Source: Pyrrhosoma nymphula
Lineage: Eukaryota > Arthropoda > Insecta > Odonata > Coenagrionidae
Reading direction: 5' to 3'
Length of the DNA: 64,000 nt
Assembly: GCA_963573305.1 (NCBI GenBank)
Contig: OY754329.1
Coordinates: 66,523,084 to 66,587,083, forward strand
In this document: positions 50,093 to 60,576 of the stretch, in pieces
How the letters are laid out: each line of letters begins with the position of its first letter
Numbering within the stretch: the first letter of the stretch is position 1
Notes under the pieces: generated by a model
The model's database searches: none
Told to the model about the DNA's origin: nothing
What the model saw: only the letters and a program-made list of their open reading frames with translations
Position numbers and translations under genes: made by a program

Positions 50093-52539
50093 CATTTATT
50101 AAAAATAACTCGAATTGTGAACAAAAGATTTATACTGTCCAATAGTACGTCCACGTTACAAAATTGAACTTTGGGACGGTCGAAAGTTAAGAAAACTATC
50201 GAAGCGTTAAAAATACACCAGGATATCATGCGATTAAATTCATTATTTCATTCCAAGTCACTTACCTTTTAAACTCTCACAGTGAAAAGATGTCATAATA
50301 ATTATTGACTCGACAGTTTCTGCAAGTCAAAATACTTACTGCACAACAAACGCCGAAAAATATTCATAATTATATTTGCTCCTACTCTATCACGGTTCTA
50401 AACGTTTTCATGAGAGTGAAGATAATCTTGGGTGGGTCTAAAGGAGAAATCCAACTGCTCATCAAATAATACAATGAAACAGATCAATTGCAGAAGTTTC
50501 GCGAGGGAAAAATACGTGAGGGAACCTTCACTTCAGTTTCTTAAAAGAGTGCTGCATTAGGGGTTTTCACAAAAGACATGAGAACAACTAAAAAACACTT
50601 CACTATTCTAGTCTCAATTCGAAAAAAATACCAGTAATTAACTACTGGTCAGTTCACATAGCAATCATTCTCACAAATTTTTAAATGAATGTGTTTTTGC
50701 ACTGTATTTTTTTCGCATTTAATCTTAAGTTATCATGATTGTTTCTTTGTATGTGATGTACGAGTAGAAAAACATTAGCTTTTCTATCCGTAGGTTTTTG
50801 AAAGTTTTTCACACTCCCCTACTTATTGCGATATTTCCTGAAGGGGTTTTTTTACAAGGATAGAATGCGGTTCATATTTTCCCCCGTATATTTGCATCTA
50901 CCTCATCGTTTTGAACTTTTTGGCAATGTGTCGTATAGAAAATTTGATAGTTTGTTGTGAATGTAAAACTAATTATATACTCTAGTGTTTTTTCACGCCT
51001 AAAAATGTATCTATTGATTTAACTTCATGTGCATATTGAGGTTTGATTTCAGAGGGGGCTTAATAGTCTCAATCTTGCCTCATTTAAGGTGACTCATTAA
51101 AATTACTACCTGAAATATCAGACAGAGAGCAAGGGCTAGACTTTCGGCCATTTACAGCCTACGTGATGAAATCGTACGGTGTGTACTTAAGGCGACCAAA
51201 CTTTCATAGGGTTTAAAAATATCATAATTTAAAACAATTCAATTGAACGAGCATAAGTAGCTTTCAATATCCAACTAGGGTGTTACTCCTGCATTAGTTT
51301 GACAGGCATTTTATTCGAGCACATTCTGGAAAGCCAATTTAAAGCCACGGATTACTCTTCATTAATGTAATGAATTAAAAATGTGCTACTCAAAATGAAT
51401 TAACATATAAAATATTCCAGGACTTAAAACCCTGCTTACACCAAAAATAATTACAAAAATATTTCAAGTAATTACTTTATTTGAGCAGATATTTAAAAAA
51501 AAACGTATCGTGGTAGACAAAAGGTCATATTAATATAATTAAAAACGTGAAGTCCATTCGTAAATTTGTAAAATATCCGACAACGTCATTGAAAGGGAAT
51601 CCCGTTCACCATATTTTCAAGGTACACGTTCTGTGAAAAGTCCAAAGTCAGCTAACATGCGCATTCTTCATGAATAATACTTTAAGCAGATGATTCACAA
51701 GTGAATTTAAAAGCGAGAAATATAAATAATAATGTCACATTTCTTGTGCTCGGCCATTGCATCCAAAGCATAGCAAACATCTAGTAAGATATTGCATGAA
51801 AAATGATAACTTTATTTGATTTAAACATCAACTTAGAAGGATAGATTCAAATAGATAATTGAAGGGGAAAATATGTTATAAAGATTATCTTTATTACAAA
51901 CGTTTAATGTATTAACACCCTCTGCCATGAGCTTTCGAGGTGGCTCTCTGGAGAACATGTAAATGCATATATTCTTTTGGAAATTTTACTGTTCATCCAC
52001 TGAATAAACTATCATTCACAGCTAGCAGTTACTTCTTCTCGTCCTTGAGTAGATTCCATTGTGATTGTGTGATTCCACACAAAGTCTGTATTCCTCCTGT
52101 TCATTTGAGATGCTCAAATTATACTGCCTTAACTGATGTCATGCCTAAATCATTAATAAACTAAATTAAGAAGGAAATTGAGCAGAGTTATCGCCAAACA
52201 CATAATTTGATGGACTCTTTTCCCCATCCATTGGAGCTCACTGCAGAGGTATTACTATTTTATTGACATACTATTACTTAAATTACTGTAACTATAAATC
52301 ACTATATCAATTATAATGAAGGTTTTCAATTTTTGTTCAATTCCCTTTTTAGAATTCGCTTCCTACAAAAATATTTTCGCATAAATGGCACTCACATAGG
52401 ATAGAACAATATCTTTTCCCCAATGTTTTACTGATTCCTGCATGAAACGGCATATTCTTCCACGCTCAAATTGTGAAAAAAATAGCATGGTTACTCAAAG
52501 AATAGCGTTAAGATAGCCACATTATAGTTAGTTAAAGAT
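50093..52539. other. No recognisable gene
   Basis: AT-rich; one plus-strand ORF at 51940-52164 without domain. No repeats were recognised. Confidence 0.4.
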
Positions 52540-53100
52540 GTCAAGAAGATAGAACCACTGTCAAACTTGAGCAAAAAATTGCGTAGATGGAAGAATTTTC
52601 CTGCCTGTGAAGCAGAATCGCCAGCGATAGGATAGAAAATAAAGATATCGTGTGCTGGATATCCAAATCAAAGAAGAGAGCATTCTTGCAGAAAAGGAGT
52701 CTAACGACGGCTAGTAACGCAAGTATGGAACTAAGAAAACACTTTGTTGAAACATAGTTGGAGCATTATTTTATATGAGGATGAAGCATTGACAATAGCA
52801 GCTGCAGAGTAAAAGAGTTTGGAAGTAAGGAGATGTGGGGCTATATACATATATTGAAGGTGGAATGGAATACGGGAATCACCAACGAAGGTATCTTACG
52901 GAGAGTTGGAGAGAAAAAAAGTATGGAGAAGCAGAAAAGAAAACTTGCAGGACAAAACTTGCAACAATATACCCTATTGAAAACATTAATGGTAGGATTA
53001 ATTAATGGGAAGAATTACGAAGGAGAACTAAGAATGGAATGCATCAGATAAATTATGGAGGATAACAGAGTGAACAAATATCCAGGAATGAAGCCGTGGA
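52540..53100 (+). pseudogene. LINE reverse-transcriptase C-terminal fragment, longest copy
   Basis: The order read across frames is AEKES (FLQKRSL-type), ASMELRKHFVET, MWGYIHILKVEWNTGITNEG, ILRRVGEKKS, GQNLQQYTLLKTLMVGLING, ELRMECIRQIMED and GMKPW. These correspond to the VxLRKxFVxTYVW, EMWCYRRILK, TNEEVLRRVGEKRS, GHILRxxxLLKT, GRPRMEYIRQIM boxes of the family. The LYG-x-ETW box between FVET and MWGY is out of frame. The fragment stops where the downstream SINE begins, near GTGGAGAGAC. Confidence 0.75.
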
Positions 53101-53103
53101 GAG

Positions 53104-53319
53104 ACTTTTACTTATTTATTTATTTATTTATTTTATTACCACCGAAAACAGCACATATTGGCCTTTACATCGGGGTATTTTAACAATCAACAATAGACAA
53201 GCACAAACAACCATGTCCTGGGAAGTGAAAAATCTTCCCCAGGCGGGATTCGAACCCGCGACCTTTGGGTTAGCAGGCGAGGACGTTACCCCGCCGCGAG
53301 GACGTTACCGAGGCCGACT
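53104..53319 (-). mobile_element. tRNA-derived SINE with AAATA-type tail
   Basis: On the minus strand the element starts GTCGGCCTCGGTAACG and continues to CTGCTAACCCAAAGGTCGCG and GGTTCGAATCCCGCCTGGGG, giving a B-box and a T arm with perfect GCGGG/CCCGC pairing. A body of about 100 bases follows and a (TAAA)n tail ends at about 53105. The stretch GCGAGGACGTTACC occurs twice in the head (about 53277-53290 and 53297-53310), an internal duplication that disrupts the tRNA fold. TATTTATTTA on the right (53319-53328) matches the tail-side sequence and may be the target duplication, but the simple repeat makes this ambiguous. It has inserted at the end of the LINE fragment 52540-53100. Confidence 0.75.
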
Positions 53320-53899
53320 ATTTATTTAAGATATGAAGAATATCTAACATTTATATTTCGTCAGAAATTTAACAATGGCTAGATTGTATGTTTATTCAAC
53401 TATTTTTAAAACTAAATGAATCACTCACCGGATTAATTTTTATAGACACCCATAAAAATCATAATCTTACAAGGCGTTCTCAGAGTATGGCGTGAATAGA
53501 AGAGCCAAATTAATGCTTTATATATGCACATTTACTTAATATCAGAATATCAGTATTTTAAACGGATGTCTTTGCGTCAATAATTTTACGATATTTGCTT
53601 CAGGATTTCTGTAGTTGCAAAAATTAAAAATAAAATCTCGCTTGAACTACCAAAGTATAGATATCCATCATTTCCACCAAGTTCCACAAAAATCTTCAGT
53701 TTTATATCAGCAATTGATTTCGAGTACGGCGTATTCAGTTTGTTATTCAGCATTGAAATAAATGTGGTTTTTAAACGGCCTCTACAACTTCAGAGCTTCA
53801 TGAGGTCCACCTCGGGATGAGTGCGATACAGTCTGGAGGAGTTTGAGATCATCACGCCGTCACATGAAACGCATTTTCAGTATCTCAGAAAGAATTGTA

Positions 53900-54260
53900 C
53901 GCACGTATACTTAAGGGCGATCCATCGCAACTTCAGAATTTTCAAGACCTTGGAAGAGAAGAGCCAAATAATGGGACTTAGAATCAGCGAATGAAAAACG
54001 GAATACATGAAAACGTCAGAATTGGAGCATAAAAGATGGACCCCAAATATAACCTTCGAGCAATACAACTTTGAAATGTGAAGTGTCTCAGCTACCTTGG
54101 CACTGATCTAAACTCTGAGAATTTATTAACACAGGAGATTAATAAGAGGATAATGGACTGAAATAGAGCTTAATTTACCAATATAAAATCTCTTGAAATC
54201 AACCCTATTACTTTGAGATTTGAAAGCCTCACTTTAAAAGACACTCATTAGGCCATTTGA
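53900..54260 (+). pseudogene. LINE RT fragment covering the post-palm region
   Basis: Plus-strand pieces are LEEKSQIMGLRISE then KTEYMKTS, and, after a frameshift, VKCFSYLGTDLNSENLLTQE followed by INKRIMD and LKS. They match the A-x-x-IGLxINxxKTKYM, F-x-YLGTxLxSDNxxTxEI, RI-x-x-x-NRAY order that lies directly upstream of the boxes preserved at 52540-53100. At least three breaks are present. It could be an independent fragment of the same RT lineage. Confidence 0.6.
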
Positions 54261-55410
54261 ACTCTGGATCGTAAATAGAAATAATTTCACTTAGTAAAAA
54301 TTCCACAGTATCTTTTAATTATTCCACCCCAAATTTCGACTTTACAAGGTCATTTATAATGTAGAATTCGCATGGGAATCTCTCGCAAAAAATGTCGTGG
54401 ACGGACCAGATGAAAGCCAATTAGAGGCTTGCGTAGATGAAGAATCTCTAAACCAGGTGGGCTCTTATTATTTAGTTACTATGTAAGCTTGTATTCCCTA
54501 TATTTTACGTACCTACTATACTACTATACTCTCTCGGTGAAAATTTACGTGACGTCGAAAACCATGCAAGGAATTTCCAGTTGATGAAGAAAATGAAGAG
54601 CTCAGCCATATCAATTATTCCGTCAGGGTAATTAACTAATTCCAATCCCCTTTTCCCTTCTTCCGAGAATAATTTGCAATCTAGACGAAACGGCTCGCAA
54701 TGTTCCAAATATCCAGCGATACCCATTTGAATTTTCTTGCATTCCGTCGACTAATTGCATTCAATTTCGGCTAACAGCTTCAATTTCTTTCAGAGTAAAT
54801 GAACCATTGATTGCCTATTAGGTATCCCAGAGTATCCATGGTGAATTTTTTTAGACAATAATAAATATTGCTGAACATCACACAAAGAGTCATAGTATTC
54901 ATTCCTCCATCAGATATGACAATTATTTTTCTAAGTTCATAACAACTCTTTTTCTGGATTCATGAGTACTTGTGTTCATGTGAATAGCTCGATGGGGGAC
55001 ATAAGATTAATTTAACATATTTTCATCATCATCCTTTAGAATGAAATGTGATTTAAATAGACACTATGGACTTCATTTCTTTTTCTCAAGTTAATCTTCA
55101 CTTTGAGTCACCAATATTTTGTAAAAGCCCCAGGTTTTCAGTTCCACAAGATATGAATCCACAAGAGCAGCTTTGGAATACCCTGAAATTAGAGTAAGAA
55201 AGAACTTTCCAAACCAATGTCGTGCTTAGACTTTTATACTTAAAGACCTCACCTTCGCCTTTGTTTATTAATAAATTGAGAATTTAGATCCACCTCGCGG
55301 CCATATAACTTCTCGCAGTTTACCAAATACAAGGTTGGTTTACCTGGTAAGTAACTTCCGCAATTGTGCTCTGTAAGTGCTTGCGTGATTTTTATATCAA
55401 GAATAAATTT
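54261..55410. other. No recognisable gene
   Basis: AT-rich; one minus-strand ORF at 54505-54726 without domain. No repeats were recognised. Confidence 0.4.
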
Positions 55411-55686
55411 TCAAGAGTTAGTGTAGAGCCATATTGGTTGATGTTTACACTGGCAACAATACGCTTCTGCAAGCGACTTGTCGAAACTATTAACATTTCT
55501 GCAAGTGGACTTGCATAACCTTTTACACCTACAATTTACATTGGTTGTAGCTTGCTGATTGCAAATTGCGCAGTAAAATTGATAGCGTATACCAACCTTT
55601 ATATGCATTGACGCATATTTTATTGCGGCTATCAATATCTTCTTGATCCCACAAAAAAAACAGATTGAAGCTTTTTTGAATACCAA
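55411..55686 (-). CDS. Hypothetical cysteine-rich ORF (91 aa)
   Basis: I do not recognise it. The second half is rich in cysteine: CAICNQQATTNVNCRCKRLC, then C-x3-C and YCCQCKHQP, a spacing that could bind zinc (C-x2-C pairs). The first half has a CFFC pair and a hydrophobic stretch. There is no signal peptide and no clear neighbour. It could be a zinc-ribbon remnant from a transposase C-terminus, which in piggyBac-type proteins also has C-x2-C pairs, or a chance ORF; at 91 codons, chance is possible in this composition. Confidence 0.25.
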   Translation of the reverse strand: MVFKKASICFFCGIKKILIAAIKYASMHIKVGIRYQFYCAICNQQATTNVNCRCKRLCKSTCRNVNSFDKSLAEAYCCQCKHQPIWLYTNS

Positions 55687-55903
55687 TCATGCAAGAGTTT
55701 CTATGAATAGAATGACACCGAGTATCATTCTGGGAAAATGAACCGGCGGTTAGGTGAATAGATTATTTTTTTCTACTTTTGCAACATTCCCATCCAGGTC
55801 CTCGGCAAGCATCAGGTTTCATTGCCGTTATGGTGGTCGGAGACTTGAGAGGGGTTGGGCAGTTGGAGTTCGCAGCCACATCCGACGCCCATCGGATAGG
55901 TGG

Positions 55904-56664
55904 CTATGCTGCGGTGGGGTTATGTGTACGCAGTAGACGGTGTGACCCCAGGATGACGGCCATCTGCATGCGTACAGCTAGTAATTCCGCCTGTGCCACG
56001 CAGGACGGAATGCACTTGACGTTATCCAGCAGCGAGCCCTTAACTCCATCGAGCACACCTATGATGAGGACTAATAGTTTCATGGAGTGTCCGGGTACAT
56101 TTGCCGAAATTCCAAAAGCAGGACTTGATATTTCGTCCATTTTTTCACCTCCTTCGCATCCATGTTTGTCGACTCAACCGGAGACGAAAACTCAACCACG
56201 AACATGGAGCGTGTGATACCGTCAGGGAGAACGACATTAGGCTTGGTCGCCTCCAACTGCCTGGTGGTGGAGGAGTAACTCCACCAGATCGTGCATTTAT
56301 CGTTCTCCACGACGGACTCAATATCTCCAGGGGAATAGGGCAGCACAGGTGTTTCATCGATGTCATAATGGTGTCGAAGGTGAAAGTATAACACCCGCAG
56401 GGCCGCGTTGTGTCGAGCTGAATACGCTGACCTGGTGAAATAATTACAGCCGGAGAGAAGGTGATTCAAAGTCTCCGGCTGGGCTCGGCACGCCCTGCAC
56501 CTCGTGCCTCGAGAGATTATTATTAATATTATTATCACTTCACAACACAACATCACGCTTGCCTTCCACTCGTTACAGACCCTGCGCTCTAGGTAGCGCA
56601 CTTCAAAAAGATCGGGAGCAAAGTTGATGTGCGCTAAACCAAAAATAAACGTCGACAATAGCAT
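55904..56664 (-). pseudogene. Non-LTR retrotransposon C-terminus with restriction-like endonuclease
   Basis: The minus-strand ORF (194 codons, 56664-56080) starts in unrelated-looking sequence, then shows CRACRAQPETLNHLLSGC, a CCHC-type finger, followed by RHNAALRVLY, then KPNVVLPD, FVVEFSSP, and KWTKYQVLLLEF. These are the PD-(D/E)xK-like blocks and lysine-tyrosine box of the restriction-like endonuclease found C-terminal to RT in R2/R4/NeSL-type elements; the usual PD is PN here. After a frameshift at about 56080 the tail continues in another frame as VLIIGVLDGVKG, KCIPSC and MAVILGSHRLLRTH, ending at 55904. The RT itself is missing. It lies just left of the nested transposon block. Confidence 0.75.
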
Positions 56665-57643
56665 CCATGTTTGCTGAATTTCAGTAAAGGCATCACATAT
56701 GCGTATTGTGAGGTTTTTAGTTACTCTGCGATAAAAAGTTTACGTTTTAAAATACCTTTTTGGACTTATTATACAATTTCAAACTAAACATTCGGCCGTG
56801 ACTTGCTCACCCACAAAACGCTATCTACCGGCAGGTTACAAAACATTTCTCCGGCGCGCATCGTTCCATTCAGCGTCGTAGGTGTGCGCTAAAGTGCGCT
56901 GATGTCTCCCGGAGGGCTATTACGGATCTTGGGCGACTCACTCGTCACTCACTCGAACTTGCCCCTCGCGAGTCGCCACTGCGATTACTGAACTGGGTGC
57001 GACTCGTATCTAGCTGGCGACTTGACGGGCGACTTCTGAGTGTATGAGAATCTCCAGTACAGTTTTCTGAGCCAATAAGCAGCCTTGTTACAAGTCACGT
57101 GGTGCAGCAGACGACTTGAAAATTACGAGTATAATGTGATATCGTCACTTAGCTATATAGTAAATAGTACTTCCACAGATATGTACAATATTTTGTGCAT
57201 ATTTCAATGCAATAAAATTGATGCTCGGATGTTAGGTACGAGAATCTGCAGGAATTAGTGGAATTTCATTCGAAGCGGTCATAATTGATAGTACCTATTT
57301 CGTGGCCGATAGAAGCAACTTATAAATAGCTTGAAATAATAATTTAGGCACTAATAAGGGCACCAATGGATACGATAATAACTCGAAAATATCCAATGTG
57401 TGAGCTTCAATGATTTTCACTCATGAGCTAGCCAAAAATGCTTGAATGAAACGGTAATATACCAATGGGAAATAATTCGGCAACTATAGTATAGTATATT
57501 ACCTCGTTAAGTATTGTATTCCACAGCAGCACAATTTGTTTTCAGCATATGCTTTTCACTTAGAACATTTTCACCACATATGTGTGATGTGAAACATGTT
57601 CAGCATAAGGCAGTGGCCATTTATCCCGCTTATTAACCGTTTA

Positions 57644-57669
57644 CAGTCCAATGTTCCCATTTGGGAACA
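57644..57669 (+). repeat. piggyBac subterminal repeat, copy 1
   Basis: A 26-base unit with CAGTCCAATG leading into the palindrome TGTTCCC-ATTT-GGGAACA. It starts 7 bases inside the left tip. Its exact inverse occurs at 57992-58017. Confidence 0.9.
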
Positions 57670-57991
57670 GATTTATAAAAATTCATGAAAATTATATTTC
57701 GTATCTGTGATTAATATTATAGCTTTTGTTATGTAAATAAAGTATGGAAGTATTTTTTAAAGTGAATCGCATGACTTGTTCATACATTTGTCGTTAATTA
57801 TACATTTTGAAAATTAGTTATTTTCATCACCTCTGTAGTGAGTATGCGGTTTATCCAATATTTTTCTCTACACTCGCTCTCAAGTAACAAATACTCATTT
57901 ATTCAAAAGATCAATATGCATTACATTGTTAAACTTAGTGTTTTGGTCAAGTTTGTATTTATTTTTCAAGCAATAACAAAATTTTGAGGTG

Positions 57992-58017
57992 TGTTCCCAT
58001 TTGGGAACATTGGACTG
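57992..58017 (-). repeat. piggyBac subterminal repeat, copy 2 (inverted)
   Basis: A perfect inverse of copy 1 over 26 bases, ending CATTGGACTG. With copy 1 it encloses 322 bases of non-coding sequence, and could alone mark a small internal or ancestral element. Confidence 0.9.
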
Positions 58018-58410
58018 TCGGCATATCTAAGTCAGTTGCTGTTTTTTTGCCTCCGATGAGATATCCCCAAACTCTTGTGGTTTTATTTTTTTCGTCTCAT
58101 ACAAAGGAGTTTTGAAACATTGTCGCTTCTTTGGCCTAATTATATCTGAATTCACCACCTCAGACTGCTTGCAGCTATATAAATACATTGTAGTTCCTTG
58201 TTGGACATTGTGGTATGAAATAGACCCGGTCAACCCTAGTGAGTTGTAACAAGTCTTCTTCTAAATGCTTGATTGAGGTTAGTTCTTCGATGTGCCTTGT
58301 TCCTTCAGGTTGTGACGTTCAGTGTGTGCTCCTCTGTTGAGTCATTCTGAGAGTCGGTTTTGTGATTGCTATCTCTGAAGAACATACTTTTTTTAGACAC
58401 TGCTGATAAA

Positions 58411-60275
58411 ATGAGCTCAAAGGAGTTTCTTACCTTGGAAGAAGTAGTCGAATATTTAGACGTTCTAAGTGACGGTGAACTGTCGGAATACGAGTTGTGC
58501 CAGCTTCCTCCTGAAGAAGACCACCGTTTGACGGATGAAGAAGATGTCAATGAAAATGATCTAGGGGAAATAATTCCGGCTGACACATGTGGGAAAATCA
58601 GCCTAACTCTACCAAACGGAGATGATGATGGAGAGAAAGAGAAAGACAGTCTACCTAGAAGGAAAGGAGTAAAACATAAAAGCAGTACTATGGGAAAAGG
58701 TCAGTAAAATATATTTTTCTCTTGCTTCGCTGCGGGGTTATGTTCTTTTTAAAATTAGAATTCAGCATCTTTTAAGACTTCAAAGGTTTTCATTTTTTTC
58801 AATTTATATATTCATCAGCCATGAAGTAATTTAATGATTGTATCATTCACAGGCAATATTTGGAAGAAACTGAATAAATTTGAAAATGAAATTCCGTCAG
58901 AACCAATGCTGGGGTTAGATAATCATCTGGAGAAACTGGTTTCCTTGGAGCCGATTGAAATCTTCTTCAAGTATTTACCACAGCAGTACTTGAGTCATGT
59001 TGCAAACATTTCCTCTCTTTATGCTCAACAAAAAGGCTCATCTCATGATGTTACGTGGGAAGAGATTGGTCAGTTCTTCGGAATACTTTTGTTTAGTGGA
59101 TACCACACGGTCCCCCAAGAAAATTTGTATTGGTGTTCTGCAGAGGATATGTCGATTCCAATTATTCAATCAGTGATGCCCAGGAATCGTTTCAAAGACA
59201 TAAAAAGATACTTTCACTTGTCCGATAACAACATGTTGCAAAAGGGTGACAAATTAGGAAAAATTTCTCCTTTGTATAGAGAGTTGGGAAAAAACGCCGT
59301 GCAATTTGGAATCTTCCATAAGGAACTAAGCCTTGACGAATCTATGGTTCCATACTACGGCCATCACTCGAGCAAAATGTTTATCAAAGGAAAACCAATT
59401 CCTTTTGGGTACAAAATCTGGATGCTATGTTCATCATCAGGATATCCCTATGCGATGCAAATATATGCAGGGAAAGAAAAAAATTCTACTGGACCGCTGG
59501 GAAGTAGGGTAGTATACGAGCTTTTGGCTGTTGTAGAGCACCCTAAGCAAATTGAGTTATACTTCGATAATTTCTTTTCATTCCACTCATTGCTAGTAGA
59601 ACTGGCAGAGAAAAGCATAAAGGCAACAGGTACAATTCGGGAAGGAAGGATAGCCAAATTCCCGCTAAAACCATCAAAAGTGATGGCAAAATCTCAGCCG
59701 AGGGGATTTAGATTTTCTATGTGATGGAGTGGTATTTTTCTGTCGCGAGAATGATAATTCAGTGGTTACATTAGGGTCAAACTGCTACACTAATGAGCCA
59801 TTGGGTTCTGTAAAGAGATTTTCTAGGAAGGAAGGGAAAAGGATAGAAATTTCACAACCGCAATTGATAAAAAAATATAATTTGGGAATGGGGGGAGTTG
59901 ATGTATTGGACAAACTTCTGAGTAGCTACAGGTGAAAACTCCGAAGCAAGAAATGGTGGTGGAATCTGTTTTCAAATGCTTTGAATATGAGTGTCGTCAG
60001 TGCATGGTTTTTGCATAGGAAAATCCATGGAAAAGGGTCGAAAACGCACTTGGAGTTTCTCCGTGACGTAGCGACAAGTCTCATGCGACTACGCCCAAAA
60101 ATAATCTCTCATCGTGGACCTAAGACTCACTCTTCAGTGAAACGAAGAAAAACAGGGGGGCATATTCAAAAAATCTTCACAGGGAAGATGCGTAGTCTGC
60201 AAAAAAAACACTCGCCTCCAATGCGCCGAATGTGAAAAAAAAATGCATCTTCACTATTTTTCAATGTATCATTAG
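58411..60275 (+). pseudogene. piggyBac transposase with one intron, disabled
   Basis: Exon 1 (58411-58699) starts MSSKEFLTLEEVVEYL and is acidic, as usual for the piggyBac N-terminus. A GTCAGT donor at 58700 and an AG acceptor at 58851-58852 remove a 153-base intron and join in phase (GKG to NIWKK). Exon 2 holds the DDE_Tnp_1_7-type core: first aspartate in ELSLDESMVPYYG, second in ELYFDNFFSFHSL, third in GMGGVDVLDKLLSSYR. The C-terminal cysteine-rich zinc domain (CVVC, QCAECEKKMHLH) ends at TAG 60273-60275. Breaks: a one-base frameshift near 59703-59711, a TGA at 59933-59935 where the family has a codon after SYR, and a second frameshift near 60150-60183. About 570 codons in total, a normal family length. 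All three catalytic residues are kept, so decay looks recent. Confidence 0.9.
58700..58852 (+). other. Predicted intron of the piggyBac transposase
   Basis: The donor AAAAG|GTCAGT and acceptor TTCAC-AG|GC follow consensus. Without removal, exon 1 would end at a TAA at 58705-58707. Splicing keeps the frame, with one base of the split glycine codon on exon 1 and two on exon 2. Confidence 0.75.
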
Positions 60276-60415
60276 TAATCCATAAATGCAATTTATACAC
60301 TGTATAATGAGAATGATGTCATAATTACATGTATTTTTTATCACATTTATGATATTTTCGAAAAATATACATGCTCAAAAAAAAAGTAAAACCTTGAAAT
60401 TTTATTCACTGGAGT

Positions 60416-60440
60416 GTCCAATGTTCCCATTTGGGAACAT
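60416..60440 (+). repeat. piggyBac subterminal repeat, copy 3
   Basis: GTCCAATGTTCCCATTTGGG followed by AACAT, in the same orientation as copy 1 and about 130 bases inside the right tip. Identity to copy 1 is complete over the palindrome. Confidence 0.9.
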
Positions 60441-60576
60441 GCTTGAAAACGCATTTAAAAATTTTTGTTCGGGTTTTCTTTCATAACATCTCTTAATTAG
60501 CTGTAAAATAAATATAATATGCAAAAAAAAATAATAAAAAACAGTTGGTAAGTTAGCTCGGTCTTTAAAGGGTTAA

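Larger units (their letters stand above)
57637..60572 (+). mobile_element. piggyBac transposon with TTAA target duplications
   Basis: TTAA at 57633-57636 and 60573-60576 flank a 2,936-base element. Its ends are CCGTTTACAGTCC on the left and the complement of CCCTTTAAAGACC on the right, matching at about 10 of 14 positions and fitting the CCC-TT start of piggyBac terminal repeats. Internally it carries three copies of a hairpin-forming subterminal repeat (57644, 57992, 60416) and a degraded transposase gene. TTAA duplication plus the transposase identify the superfamily with confidence. Confidence 0.9.

Noticed and set aside
53106..53133. Stand-alone ATTT microsatellite
   Set aside because: It is the tail of the minus-strand SINE rather than an independent repeat.
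55779..56391. Plus-strand ORFs of 145 and 96 codons
   Set aside because: They are shadows of the restriction-like endonuclease fragment on the minus strand.
58027..58233. 68-codon minus-strand ORF inside the piggyBac 5' region
   Set aside because: It is lysine-rich but shows no domain, and lies in the presumed 5' non-coding region of the transposase; chance is the simpler reading.
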